Shown here piece by piece: positions 1 through 13,642 of a DNA stretch of 64,000 bases; the stretch's first letter is position 1, and each line of letters opens with the position of its first letter. The notes under the pieces were generated by a model that was given only the letters and a program-made list of their open reading frames with translations, searched no databases and was not told the origin of the DNA. The translations under genes were made by a program, and so were the position numbers. This DNA comes from Populus alba (lineage: Eukaryota > Streptophyta > Magnoliopsida > Malpighiales > Salicaceae), in assembly GCF_005239225.2 (NCBI RefSeq), contig NC_133284.1, positions 6,105,770 through 6,169,769 on the forward strand. Direction: 5' to 3'.

Positions 1-580
1 AAAATTTATTTTGAAGTTAGTTTGGGCTTTAATTGGAAGAAATTAAAGTTTTGTGGTCAAATTATAATTTTTTAGAGTTAATCTGGTCAATTCAGAGGCT
101 TAATTGTATAAATATTGAAGTTTGATGGCCAATTAGAAACTTAATTGAAGAAATTCGAAACCAATGACCAAACTGGTCACACTATTATAGTGTGAAGAAG
201 AATCTCAAGGAGAATTGTTCACTGAATAGTTGAAGAGCTTGTAGACTCCTAGATGGAGTTTCTATATTAACTGTTAGGAACTAAATGTTCCGGTTAGAAT
301 GAAAATAGTTTAGAGATTATCGGGTATTTTTGCAAGTTACTACTAGACAAAATAGAGTGTTTGTATTAACAAGTAAGGTAATATAGTTATAAATAATTTG
401 TAGTTAAAAATATTTCTCTTGTAATTTTCTAAACCAGTAAAAGTTGTATATTTTAGATTCGGCGCTCAAGAGGGTTTTTTTTTAATCTTTGGAAGAGTTC
501 TTCAAAAGATTTTCTGTTTATAATCAAATAATTTTGTTATACTTATATTTATTGAATTACTGATGAGTTTTACAAAGAAT
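1..580. repeat. Degenerate dispersed repeat, LTR-element-like, at window start
   Basis: No gene is visible. The text is built of repeated short phrases of the type 'cttaattgaagaaatt', 'ggtcaatt' and 'ggcttaattg'. The same style of phrase recurs at about 24,850-25,400, so both stretches probably come from one repeat family, perhaps an LTR retrotransposon. No LTR boundary can be placed because the left part is outside the window. Confidence 0.4.
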
Positions 581-589
581 TAACAAATT

Positions 590-1110
590 GCTTCTTAACA
601 TTCATAGAACAGAAACAGGACTGCAATCCTACAAAAGGATAGGAATGTCTATTCACTTAAAAGAGCACCCGTTCATGAAAGAAGGGACCCCAAAAGGTCC
701 ATGTAAAAAAGGTGCTTGCGATCAGAGGGGGCATGCAACGCGAAGTGGTAATCCAAAAAGGAGGGTTTATGGAAAGCTGCCTCCCTTTTCCCTTTGGAAT
801 GATCAGCCGACAACCCACTATGGAGTATGGAGAGGCCGTGCCGAAACTATCCGGCAAGCCTACAAAAGGGATCTCTTCTCTCATTTTTTCCCTTTTTTTT
901 TTATCCACCATCAGAGTAGACAAAAACTCTACCCTTTTATTCAAGACCTGTCCCTATCAAAAGATTGCGAAAGGAAGCACGTTGAGTGTTCTTGTTTCTG
1001 AAACGGGTTCAGAGAGGGAGAGAGTGGGGGATTTCATTGCATCTTTGTCGCACCTTGACCTTTTATTTTTCTCACCATCGCCTTATCTCAGCGGTCGATT
1101 CAGTTTAGCT
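590..1110. other. GC-richer island of unknown origin
   Basis: This stretch is clearly less AT-rich than its surroundings and carries overlapping open frames of 95-145 codons on both strands, none of which I recognise. Overlap on both strands argues that the frames follow from composition rather than from coding. An organellar (mitochondrial or plastid) DNA insertion is one possible explanation for the composition, but I cannot name a matching organellar gene. It ends in a T-rich stretch. Confidence 0.35.
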
Positions 1111-1709
1111 TTATTGTGCTATGTGAATTTCTATATCTTGATAAATTAGAAACGAAGTCATTTTGTTACGTTTTTCCGAAGTTAGCTCCATATAAATTAT
1201 TTTTAATCTTTTTACAGTATAATTTAAAATAAAACAAATAAATTCATAAAACAAAATTAATTGATATATATATATAAAGTAGTAGTAGCCTAAATACCCG
1301 TTCCCTGTCTTAAAAAAACACTGTAGCCTTAAAATATCTTTTTTATTTAAAAATAAAAATAAAAACCAAACGTTCTAGAAGGAGATGTGCAATTGTGATT
1401 ATCAATTTTTTAAGAATTCAAATTGATTAGCTAAGTGTATTCAAGTTATTTCATTCTTTTTATAAGCAAAATATGGAGGAATTTATCAAAATGTTTAATG
1501 GAAAAGTAACAAGAGGACTTGATTTCAAATATATCAAAATGCATGGAGATTAGATTTGAAATTGAGAATATAAAAAATAATTCTGGAAGGTTTGAGTAAA
1601 TACTTAGATATGTGGACTCGTGTTGTGCTGGGAATTAAATCATTTTTTCTTTTGCATAAAACAATGATGTTCAGACATCACAAGCATGTTTTAAAATAGA
1701 AAAACAAAT

Positions 1710-2830
1710 ATGCAATTCAAATTAGAGACCCGATTGATTCAAATAAGTTGATTTTATTTTAATTAAATGATAAAAAATAGACAACAAGATCAAAGGGATC
1801 AAATTAAAAAAAAAGTTACGATAACATGGAAAAAAAATCATTTTTCAAAGGGAGAAAAAAAAATATAGCTCAATTCCCAACCAACTAAATACAAAATAAT
1901 AAATTTGACAAAAACAAATCGACCCGAGTTAGCATGATAAAGTTGTAACTTCGGTAATAAGAGCATGATAACCTAATAGAAAATAAATGAAAAAACAATC
2001 ACAAAGCCTAATTTTCAACAAAGTAAATATTGAAGGGTGAGATACAAAAAATCAACAAACAAAAAGGACTTAAAAAACAAATCAAAACCATGTAAGACGA
2101 CCAAACCCCGCGACCCGAACCATGTTAATAGAATAACCCAAAACAGGGAAAAAATGAAGATTAATTTCAACGAGAACAAAAATTTGAAAAACAAAACTAA
2201 AAAAATATTAATTTTTTTTTTCAAAAAACAATCCAATAAAAAGGCTTGCACCAACCCTGGTTAACCCTTTAAATTTACAATATAAGTTATGAGATCAAGA
2301 TAACTTAATAGAAAAGAAAACAAAGAAAATCATAAAACCTATTAAAAAAGAAAACAAGTCGAAAATAATAATGTCAACCTTTATTAACTTTTTAAACTTG
2401 TGACCTGTATTATTAGACTGAAAGTACCTTATCTAGAAAAACTACAAAGCCCATTTCCCAACCAATCAAATATTAAAGGATAAAACCATAAATAAAAATG
2501 AATTATAAAAAGGATTCCAAAAAATAACAATTAAAAGGATAAGGATCAAGATTTAAATAATAAATAAATTAGTGGACAACAAATAATTTTTGATTGAAGG
2601 ATAAAATTGAAAAGTAAAATAAATTTAACTAAAGGACAAAAAAAACAATCAAAATTATAAGCATCAAATTAGAAAAAATTAACATATCATAAATTTAGAT
2701 TCAAGAATGAAATTGAAAATAAATTGCAATTTTACAAAAGGGCTAAGAACAAAAATTAAAAATTAAAAGAATAAAGACTAAAGTTAAAATCTCAATAAAA
2801 AAAAAAACAACTCTAAAATTTTGAATGACT
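1710..2830 (-). repeat. A-rich dispersed repeat family, copy 1
   Basis: There is no coding potential beyond composition-driven frames. The A-rich text repeats phrases such as 'aacaatcaaaattataagcatc', 'aaaggataaaattgaaaa' and 'aggataaggatcaa'. The same phrases appear at about 58,300-58,760. In the opposite orientation, related T-rich text with phrases about 'ggttcatgat' and 'taagtc' occurs at 23,600-24,640 and 42,780-43,210. It is probably a degraded high-copy element of this genome. Confidence 0.45.
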
Positions 2831-3371
2831 AAGGCAAATTTTGAAGAGATGAGAGAGAAAAAAAAAACATTGCCGATAACAAACTGTCTCACACCCGCTA
2901 CTACATGTCTCCATAAAAGGAAGAAGATGCAATGATGTTTTTAACACCTCTGTGAAAAGCAGAGTTTGATTGTCATATAATATCTTGTGTATCATCTAAA
3001 GACAACAGAAGCCTTCCAAACATGAGTGCATACATTGCATGCTATAGCCATAGTGTAATGCATGTTTACCCTAATCTTTATATATATGTTGTATTTTAAA
3101 ATTTTGATCCTTTTAAAAAAAATCATATTGAAAGAAAGAAAAAAAATTGAGGGATCAAAATAGAAAAAATCAAAGAAAAAAGAGAGATTGAAAACACTAT
3201 AATAATCCAAATGTTTTCTCTCTTGTACTCCATTACTTTTTCCACATCACATCGTTTTTTTCTTAATCTTAATTAATACTTACTAGCACATATATAATGT
3301 ACATGTATCTGAAGCAAAGCAGATGATTGGCTGTGTAAACCGTGGCGGGGTCGGTTTGTAAGGTCTATACA

Positions 3372-3406
<35 letters not shown>

Positions 3407-6400
3407 TACACTTGAGATTTTGACGATAAGTGACCATGGATCAGGTTTCTGCTGCAAAGTAGAAGGGAAGTACGCACATGCATTCAAAGCCAGAAAATAA
3501 GACTTTTCTCCTCTGTGCTCGATAACCTGACAATTCTCCCGCCATACGCCATGCATACTCTCTCTCTCTCTCTTGATAACCCCCCACTTCAATTACCCCT
3601 AGCTTCACTCACATGCATGGACTGACATGGGCACTCATTTTTCCACATGCACATGCAGACATAACTCTTCTCTCTCCCTCTCTCCGACCAAATACAAAAA
3701 CAGAGCTAATGTATTGCCTAGGTAGCTACCTAGTTGTATTTGTGGTTAGTGTATTGTGTTTTGAGTAGAGGAGTGTATGATGATGATGGTATTGATGATG
3801 GCATGATGACGAGATTAAAAGCAGAATTACTTTTATTATACCTCAATTACTCCATCTCCATCTACTTAAGTAGTGGGAGAGAAGAGAAGGGAACAACCGA
3901 CCCCACTCTTCTCTAATGGGAGCATACATTAACATATGGGAAAAGCTATTATTTACCGGTCCCCGCTTTGTACGAAAACTTGAAATAATTTTCGTGGACT
4001 CTGATACATGAAATCATCTCTCTTTTGGGTCTCCAAAGTCATGAGAGAGAAGTCTCATGCATATTATTACGTATACACCAAGACATGCTTTGATATTTTT
4101 TCCTTTCCTTTCTAAAGACAAAGTTTGAAGTTTTTGTTTTCTTTGTGTATTCTTTTGTTGGGCTTTAGTTTTGTTCACTGATGAGGTAGTCAGACCCAAA
4201 TTAAACAACATATCCTTCCTATCTTTTGCTCAAATAATTAATTAACCTCCTTTACTGTTTTTTTTCCTCCTCCTTTACTGTTAGTTTATATACAGCTAGC
4301 TTTGCTATTATACCGTACATATTAAGAGGAGTACTGGGCTCACTGCTTTCAATTCTCTCATCAAAAGAAAAGAGGGGAGAGGGGATTCTTCTCTTTGCTA
4401 AGACAACAAAACGGTTAATGGAGAGTTTTATGACATTGCAACAGATATCCAGGATTTATGTCTATCCCAACTCCTTTGAGCATTAATTAATGGTTATTTT
4501 ACTTTTATTTTTCTTACGGATATCTTCACTTCTTCATCTTGTGCATACCGAATTAAATTTCTATATCTCAAGCAAAGCTTGCGAAACAAGATTTATAGCC
4601 TGCGATTCGTAGCCATTAGAAAAAAAGAGTCGAACTAGATATCATATAAAAAATATATATACCTCTCGACTCCATCAACTTTGCCAACTTAACAACCGAT
4701 GCCATCAGTATTAATGGTAATTTCATATACATATGTAGTGTTTGCAAAAGTAGCTAGTTTAAGTCCCACTTGAGCTATGAATTATTATGTCCATTTAGGT
4801 CAGTAGCAAACCTTGTCCAGAAACAATTAAAGTTTAGCTTAGAAGTTGCTTAGCGCATCCTCATTGACAAAAACGGTATATATGAGAGCCAAACGTATGT
4901 TATGTGTTTTATTAAGGGGCCCTGATGATTATTGGTTAGTGAATGACAGAATTCCTCCATGATCACTAAATACTTGCTGGCCCATATGAAATTGGAGAAT
5001 GCCGTGTGACTTGTGACAATTGACCTATATGAAATTCGCTATGATGTATAAGATTTGGGATTTTTTCCCTAGCATATACTAAATTTGTTGGAAAGCATTG
5101 CTTGATTTCTCTAATTCCCACATAACCTTAAAATCCCATCCTCTTCGAATTCAAAGGAATTTTAACTTAAAATTTTCAAATAAAAAAATATTAGTTGGGT
5201 TCTGATTGGGAAATAATTAGGTTTCTCTTCTGCTTGAGAATCTCAGTAGGTATTATCATTATTGCTAAGTGTGCAGATGCAATTTACTTTCTGTGGTTCA
5301 CCTATACATAAAAACCACATATTCTCTATACAAGAATAAATATTTTGAAATAGAAATCTTGGGGGTGCTTATCATTACCGCTCCACATTCTGGAATCTTG
5401 GGGGTGAATTTTAGGTAGAAAGATATCACTATCATTGCCCTTAGCTTTCATGCTTTTGTTCCAAGGTTAAGTCATTCCATGCCCATGCACTGTCACCAGA
5501 GGTCACCCTCTGATCTTTTACCTCTCCTTTATTGGAATGCATTTATTTATAGTCCCCATTGGATTACGAAGTAGTTAAAATTTGAAACCTTCAACCAAAA
5601 GATCTTTAATTAATCTTATTTGGTGAGAGTGAAAATCTCAGGATCTATTAAAAAAAAAAAAACGGGTGTTGTTATACTAAGATATTTTAATTTCTCAATT
5701 TCTTTACTTTTTGGTTCAAATTTGTTTGAGGTAACATTTCTCAATCATTTCTTTTAGGTTACATTTAGTACGAGATGTATGTAATTCCTTTAAATATTAT
5801 AGCAATAAGAATGTGAGCCTTGTTATAGTCGATTGGTGAGCATTCATTTGACAATAAAGGAATCGCATTATCCCCGCAATGACCAATGTGGATGCATTTT
5901 GCACAACTACTCGAAATCTTAGCACTTCCCCACATGTGTTCCAAGCGCTCGGCATCCTCCAGTTAGTTTATGGGTATTTAGATAAAAAATCTAATTAAAA
6001 ACAAGTTATCCATGAAACAATTAAAGAGTTTGCGAGAAATTATTTCATGGCTTGATATCATGAAGCTGACTGTTGCAAGTTTGAAGCAGAAAATATAATC
6101 TAACTTAAATGCTATTATAATGTTAAAAAACACAGCTAGTCTTAACAACATTCCTTCTATGCACAAAAGAAATTGCGTTTCTGATCTAGGAGTTTGATAT
6201 ACATAGGTGGAATTGTCTCATCAATATGAAGATACATGTACGTAGCGGCATTCCAGAACTATACGAAAATATTGGGCACGCAGAGTCTGGTTTTCAAATG
6301 CTCGCATGTCAATAAATACTCGTGATCCCATATGGAGTGTATATATATATTCAGAGTTTCAACTTTCAACTAGAGAATTCGTTGATTGACCTTTCTTTGA

Positions 6401-6946
6401 AAAGTGCCTTTGTTTGTTTGTTTTGGAAAACAAAAGAAAAGGAATTGTTATTACTTTTAGAGAGAGAGATGAGAAAAGACCATGTTTGATGGGCTGGAAA
6501 GAGAAGTTGCAGCTTTTCAGGAGTGAAGAGGCGAGGCTGCTGCCAAGAGCTCCTTGCAGAAAACCACACTGCTCCATTTAAAATATCACTTAATTCGTTC
6601 TAACAGCTATACTTTATACATGCATCAGCCATAGGAGGATATATATATATATACAAGGCATGGGTGTGACACCAATATCCGAGAGAGAGAGAGAGAGAGA
6701 GATTATTTGAGAAATAAGAGTCCCGGAAGTACAGTTGTTGCAGGGAGGGTGGGAAGCACATGCTTATGCAAGGAATGTCCTACAAAGCCCACGTAGTCGT
6801 GTGCTTTTCGATTCTCGGGTTGTGGGAAACACCATCATGCATGCCAAAGTCTCCAATTAATGCTATTTCTTTTTAATAATTACCTCTTAATTAAAAACAT
6901 ACAAACTCTTAATTCCATCTTTATTTACTCCTTTAATTATTAATTA
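2831..6946. other. Intergenic DNA, no gene seen
   Basis: AT-rich DNA with simple repeats and no recognisable protein. A 72-codon minus-strand frame at 6,359-6,577 lies in somewhat less AT-rich sequence, but I do not recognise it and it has no visible gene context. A (CA)n tract lies at 3,371-3,404 and a (GA)n tract at about 6,681-6,701. The right-hand part may hold distal promoter sequence for the LAX2-like gene. Confidence 0.5.
3371..3404. repeat. (CA)n microsatellite
   Basis: About 17 near-perfect CA units, seen directly. Likely length-polymorphic. Confidence 0.9.
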
Positions 6947-7188
6947 TTCTCTTTGTCCCAATAAAAGCCGTACTATACTTTTTCACACCAGATTAAAAAA
7001 TACAATAAATATTATGTTAATCTATACATTTGTGTTGTATTTATTTCATTAAAAGTAATTGAACAATAATCTCTTATAAAAAACGATAAAATAGTAAAAA
7101 AAAAATTAAAAATTAAATAAAAGCAATATGTTTTGAGATATAAAAAAAATAATAAAAAAGAATTTTTTTATGAGACGGGGGGGGGGGT
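6947..7188. mobile_element. Stowaway-like MITE (Tc1/mariner type), degenerate
   Basis: The left end reads TTCTCTTTGTCCCAATAAAA. The right end, in reverse complement, contains a C run followed by GTCTCATA. Both resemble the plant Stowaway terminal motif (CTCCCTCYGTCCCA type). A TA dinucleotide sits immediately outside each end (6,945-6,946 and 7,189-7,190), the expected target duplication. The interior is AT-rich and non-coding. The G run near the right end is probably a decayed or expanded terminus. Confidence 0.5.
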
Positions 7189-7189
7189 T

Positions 7190-8420
7190 ATTAGTTACTA
7201 CTAATATCAAATGTTTACATTGACTGATAATGTCATTATGCCATTCCATTCATATTTGAATGCATCTGGGAATTTAATTGCCAAAGAGAAGTACTACTTT
7301 TATATTAAACTATTTTAGTGTATAGGTTTTGCATATATATATTGCTTGGTTACTCTGCTTATTCCATATTAAGCAAGTCTCCTTTTAAATATAAGAGAGC
7401 TTTCTTGCACTTGTGTATGAAAAATAAGGTAGCATTAATTTTTTATTTTTTTTTCAAACCCGGTTGCTAATTAAACCACACATTGAAGTTGTTTCCAACT
7501 ATTTATTAATTCAAGTGGCTTTTTGTCTCTTGGAGCTGGCGTGCCATCTATTTTTCAGGTGGCTTAGAAAGAAAGAAAGAGAAAAACCTAAATTCAATAC
7601 ATGTGCTAACTAGTTTAGAAGGTATAAAATAGCCTAACAATTTGGAATTTAATTACATCAACGGGAGCCCTATTTCGTGTTATGTGATTCAAAACTCCAA
7701 AAGAAACTGCCTTTTTTAGTAGGGAAAATAAATAAGTATGTATGTATGTAAAAAGCCTTCGGGAATATTATTAATTAATTAATTATTTATTTATGAGACA
7801 AAGAGGATGGATGGAATAGAACGTACCATCAGCATATGTATTTGAAAAGGGGCAAGACGCGTGGAATCTTTCAAGCTGCAAATGGGACCAAAATGAATAA
7901 AATCAGCTTGTTTTTTTTAGCTGTCTGATTTCCGCAATAATCCTGTAGGTTAGCTGTGCTATAAATTAAGAGTCTCGATATTTATAATCCTCCTGCTCCT
8001 GCAATTGTGGCTAAAAGGGACCTTTTTCGTGATATTCTAAAAAGAATGAGCCTTTTTAGTCATTTTCTCCTTGGAACATACCCTAAAGCCTAAAGGTGTT
8101 AATTAGCTGGATGACCCTTTAGCATTTCTCTCTTTTTATTGAAATTATTATTATTATTATTCCTATTCCCTTTTCCTCGATAGAAAACAGGTGGAACATA
8201 ATATAATAATATTTCGTCTGTCTTAATTAACAAAGTCAAAAAAAATATTACCCTTCTAAGGAATATAGTATAATTATTATTTATTATCGTGGAGTAGTAT
8301 TAATATTATTTAACATAACTGACTGACTGTCTGACCACCATCTCTCTTTATTTTCTTTTTTCTTTCTCTCTCTTCTGCAACTATTTCATCACCTCACAAG
8401 CTTCCAAACAAAGAGAATTA
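7190..8420. other. Upstream region of the LAX2-like gene
   Basis: AT-rich intergenic sequence with no gene. It contains short simple repeats (TATG units near 7,740, ATT units near 8,150) and, close to the gene, CT-rich text (8,340-8,375) typical of plant 5' UTR or core promoter DNA. No TATA box can be assigned with confidence. Confidence 0.4.
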
Positions 8421-8724
8421 ATGGAAAGTGAGATTTGCAAGTTTTATTCTCCTCGTTGTCCTTGGGTATGTTTACGATGAAACATCAAATAAAAACCCTT
8501 ACCTGGTTAATGGGTGTCTCTCTCTCAATTGATTCCATTATTTTAGCACATGCCCATGGCAACATCAACTATAGATCTCTCTTCCCAATATTGTCCTAGT
8601 AACACTTACAGTCAGTTTCGCAGCCGTCTTCATATCCATGGCTTGCTTTGAGATCACGAACAAGAAGCATCATCTTCATCATCGATATACGCGGTTCGGG
8701 GTCCCAGCTTCTCCTTGGATATGA
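8421..8724 (+). promoter_or_regulatory. Three upstream ORFs before the LAX2-like start
   Basis: Three short ATG-initiated frames precede the main start at 8,721. One of 19 codons spans 8,421-8,480. One of 33 codons spans 8,550-8,651 and is in frame with the main ORF but closed by TGA at 8,649-8,651. One of 28 codons starts at 8,638, and its stop overlaps the main start as ATGA (8,721-8,724). If the transcript begins upstream of about 8,420, all three lie in the leader and could restrain translation. The transcription start is not known, so the regulatory role is inference. Confidence 0.5.
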
Positions 8725-11700
8725 CCATGGTTCCTGCTCGAAGTCTTTCTAAACAGCAACAGCAACAGCAACAGCATCAACTTTGTTATGGTAGTTATTC
8801 TGGTGGAGGTACTGGTGCTTATAATGAGAGTTTTGGTCTTATGAGCCGATTAGAAGGTTATGACTCTTGTGTTAGTGAAGCTTGCTTATTAGGATCTGAT
8901 CTAGTGGTGGCTAATATTCCCATGGCTGAAGATGAATCAAGAACTAATAGTGTTAATAATGAAGCTGGCTCAAGCTCAAAAGATGTTCAAGAAGAGAGAG
9001 ATGAAGGGTGGCTCCAATTGAGTATAGGGGGTCAAACAACAGCGACAACAACACCAACAAGCCATGAGAGCAAGCACTATCATCATCATCATCAACAACA
9101 ACAACAACAACTAGTACTTGATCCTACAACTATAAGAGGAGGGTTGATTGAGCTTGATCTACTACCAGGTAGCATTAGTAGTATTTCACATCAAGCAAGA
9201 CCTTTGAGTACTCCTATGTTTCATGTTCCTGATTTTAGAACTCCTCCAAGGCCGGTCATGAACATTGCTGCAAGCCATGCCACTAATTTTGGCACTACAT
9301 CTTTATTCTTTCAACACCATCCAGCAGCAACTAGCTCAGCCTATCCTCTTCATCAAGAGATAAACTGGCCATTTAGGCCTATGTTGCATAATATAGCGAC
9401 CGCCTCATCTTCATCTTCTCCGTCGTCCTCTTCTTCTTCTTTGATGCCATTGGGGCCCTATTTTTCGCGTCCGTTCCAAGTAAATAGTGGCATGGATGTT
9501 GCAGGACCGAGTTCCGACTTTAGAGTAATCGATCCTCCAAGAAGACCCCATTCTGGCATTTGGTTTTTGCTACAAGCGTCTCAAAATCAGTAAGTGCAAG
9601 AGAAAAAAAAAAAGGGTAGACAAACGAAGAAGCACATAGAAAGATTAGCCCCTCCATTTTGTTTTTGTTTTCATCTTTTGTTTGCTTAATTTCATTTAAA
9701 AATATTTTTTACATCCAATTAGCTGCTTTGTAATGTTTTGTTTTTCATGTCTAAATGCAGAACGAAAGAACCCTTCTTGCCTCAAATATCCAAGAGCTAC
9801 CTGAGAATCAAGTAACATATTTTATCTTCTCTCGTTTTTTTTGTTTAATTTTTTTTTTTAGGGGGGGGGGGTTAATAAAGTTTAATATATTAATGGAATT
9901 GAAGAATCCTTTTTGTTCTGAGACTTAATTATTTTGCTTTTCTTTCGATATCTGAAACCTTAGGGATGGAAGGATGACAGTTCGGTTATTAATGAAGTAT
10001 CTGGTTAACAAGCTTGGACTGGATAGCGAATCAGAGGTATTTAAAACCATCATTACATTTGTTTTTCTATTCCAATCAATGCATAAAAAGAAGTAGTTGA
10101 TTGTACTGTTCTTCCTACCTTATTTTACACAACTCACTTCCTGAAGATTGGAAAATCACAGACAAATAGAAGAACCAGAAATAGGGAACGACCCTATCTT
10201 TCCAAATTACTAGTTTTAATTGCCCGAAAATGGACAAAGGTGGTGTTAGAGACATGACAGAAACAGCAGAACTAGATGCGTTTCTCTAGCGGTAAATATT
10301 GTGCCTGATAACTTGATATTTAGGTGAGAAGTATATTTCTAGGTAGCCAACTTCTCTTTTTGTATCATTAGGCCATAATCTATTCTTGCAATGATGGTCT
10401 AAGAACATAAATGTTTGTCTAAACTGGGTATTGAGTCTTCTAAACTGGTCATCAATTTGAAGTTTAGTTAGTTATAAATGTTTTCATTGACAAGATTAAA
10501 TTAGAGGTGTAGGGTTTAAGTGCATTACTTTGGAGATAATGTAGACCTGCCACCTTCTTTCACATGACCCCCAAAATAAATTGAAATGAGTAGCCTTTCA
10601 TCCTTCACAAATGGGTTTACTGTTTTAGACCATAACATTTAAGAAAGTAACGTCTCAATGATCCAGCATAAATAATGCATCCAACAATAAGAGAAAGCAC
10701 AAACATGCATAAAGTGAAGTAAAGCACTAAAGCGCGCATACATACATATAAGCAGCTGGTGGGATGGGTTAAAATGCAAAACCTTGGAGAAGAAACCTAA
10801 GCCACTACTTTTCTCGCTGTTTTACTTCTTTCCTCCCCGTTTTAAGATAACTGGCTGTTGATACAAGTATTGCTAGGGAGGTCCGTATTTTTCTCGGGAC
10901 ATTAGACATAAACAAGGGTTAGTCTTGATTATCTCTAAGAATTGAGTATCGTAGAGGATTTGTCTTGATTATCTCTATTGATAATTAATGATATTCGTTT
11001 AAGGAAACTCTGATTGTGCTAGGTTGCCCTATTTGGAATAGGACTATTGATAGACATCTGATACTTATCTTATGAATTATAATATATATAGAAATTAAAT
11101 TTTCCATCGTGCAACTAATTAAGAAAACTGCAATAGAAATGCGTTACTGTGCGTGCGTGCGTGCGTGTGTGTATATCAAGAATCATCAGTTAGTATATAT
11201 ATGTAGGAAGAGACATGCTCTAATATATAGAGTCTGGATTTCCTACTGTGTGTTTATCACAGAAATTAGAAAGAAAAAGAAAACAGATCATATTCTTGCT
11301 ACACTGCAAATCGAATTTATTAATTATAACAGTAATCATAGGCTGCGTTCTGAAACACAGGATTAATATAGTTTTATTTAGGTTTTTCCCCTAATTTCCT
11401 GCACTCAATGACCTCCTACAAACAACTTTACCTTCTATTCGTCCATAGGCGATTGAACTTCAGCCTCAAAAAGCTGTTGTCTTTCAAACTGATTTAAAAA
11501 GAAATTCTGAAAACCATCTATTTTTGGATTATAATAAGATCATTATACTTTTCTATTTAATATTAATCCTAGTATAGACACTATTTATTTTCTTTAACAT
11601 GCACGGCATTGTTAAGAAACGATCTGCTTCTATCATCATGCATGTGTACATCATAATTCACGTGCATTGTCTGTGGAATAATTATATACACATAGAAAGG

Positions 11701-13567
11701 TGTATGAGGTCTTGGAAGGATGCAGATAACGGACGTATCAAAGTGATGGACAATAGATTAACTTTGTATTTTGTCATTATTAGGGGCTACGCTGTTATAT
11801 ACAATATATATAATCCATGCAAGAGATGAATTTGATATCAGATTCAGTGCATGCGCAATTGTGTGTCCATCATTTACACAACGCTTCTCATGCACACTTC
11901 ATCGAATACCCACTAGCTAGCTATATCCTTCGTTATTGTTATTACCATAATTAAAATAAAGTCCCTTATAAGATAGTAATTGAGTGCTCTCTATTTTTAT
12001 GATTATTATCAATCGAGTATTGCTATGAAAAATATTCAGACTCGAGTTTTAATTAATTGCTTGAAATTCAGGTTTCCTGATCTCTAAGATATAATTAGTA
12101 AAATATTTTTTACTGCATCAAAAACACTTGAAGCTTTCTTGAATCATATATATAGATAATGAATCGACTAACTCACTTTAGGTCTTTTTAAAAGAGGGAA
12201 AATTCAGAAACCAGAAAAGATGCATATTCATATTTGTACATGGTGCATATATATATATATATGGCCACGGCTTGGGGGGGAGGAGAGTGTCCTTAGCGTA
12301 TAAAAGGAGGGATTGTTGATTTATAAAGTGCCTATTTTCGTATGCAAATTTAGGGATTTAACACAGGCTTGCAGAATTATGTCCATGGACTAAATATTCT
12401 CTCCTTAACTCTCTCAGTGTGAGATGAACCTGTGGTCTTATTGTTTCTTATTATCCCTTCTGATTCTTTGGAAAATCATCAACTTCCATTGTGCACTGCA
12501 ATAATATTGTGTGAAAACTTTTTCTAGAGCACAAAATGACACCCATATTGTTAGAGACAAGCACCATGCGTACTGATAAACCATTGAAAGATTTTAATAT
12601 TAATTAGGGTTCAAAGTTAGTACAAAAGAAAAGCAACCGAAAGAAATCCTTATGCAGATCATTACAGCAAATGAAGTTAAAAAAAAAAAAAATTCGAATC
12701 AATGAGTTATTTTTAGGGAGCACTATGTTTTTTCATTTATATGAAAGCAAAAGGCTTTTTTTTTTTTTTTTTTATCACACAATTTTATTTTAGTATGATG
12801 TGCATCATATTGAACAAAACTAAAAATCTAAATGGCAATAGATCGTGATGCTTTAGGATGTAATAAATAGCTACTAATTAAAGCTGTAGCTTTGGCCATT
12901 TTTTTTCTTCTTTTTCTAGTTTATAGTTTCTACTCTTTAATTAGGTTATTTGAGTTTTCTAGACAAGTGATGTATATCACTATGGTGCTTACATGTCTTT
13001 TGTGGCTAACGGGGGAAAAAAAAATCACTGTACGCATGCCTATATGCTTTCACCACGTAGCACCTGCTCACTACTCATGAGTGTTCCATATAATTTAAGT
13101 AAAGAAAAACTAAAAAAAAAACTCTAATTCATAATCGAAAACATTTAGTCATAGAACTTGTCTTGTGCCAGTATTTTCTCAATCATATAGTAAAACCAAC
13201 AAATTGAATTTAAGTAGAGTTCATGAGGGTCAGTTAGTGTTCCTTGTTCTATTAAAAGCGTGTGTATGTGTAGAGTAGGTCGTCCATTAGGCATGAAGAA
13301 ACAGCACGCAAATTCTTTCTCTGAAAATTTTTCCCAGTTTGTATTATAGATGCAAATATTTTCATCTCATACCATTTCTTTTTTCTTTCTTTTTGATTGA
13401 AGACGATTAAAATAAAAGGCCAGTACATGATTACTTGATCTAGAGCCATCCATTGTCCCTTGTCTTCTACGGCAAGCAATGCTTAGGTTTGTTTGTAGGG
13501 TGACAAACAAGAAAGAGAAGAGAATGCCAAGACAGCGTATCATTAAAAAACTCGAACTCAGACCTGG

Positions 13568-13642
<75 letters not shown>

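Noticed and set aside
588..1149. Overlapping frames of 137, 95 and 145 codons as possible genes
   Set aside because: They overlap on both strands and I recognise no domain. The sequence is treated as an unplaced island.
6359..6577. 72-codon minus-strand frame as a small protein gene
   Set aside because: No recognisable motif or neighbouring exon. The left end runs into a simple low-complexity stretch.
8715..8720. Start of the LAX2-like frame at TTG (8,715)
   Set aside because: Plants start at ATG. The first in-frame ATG is 8,721.
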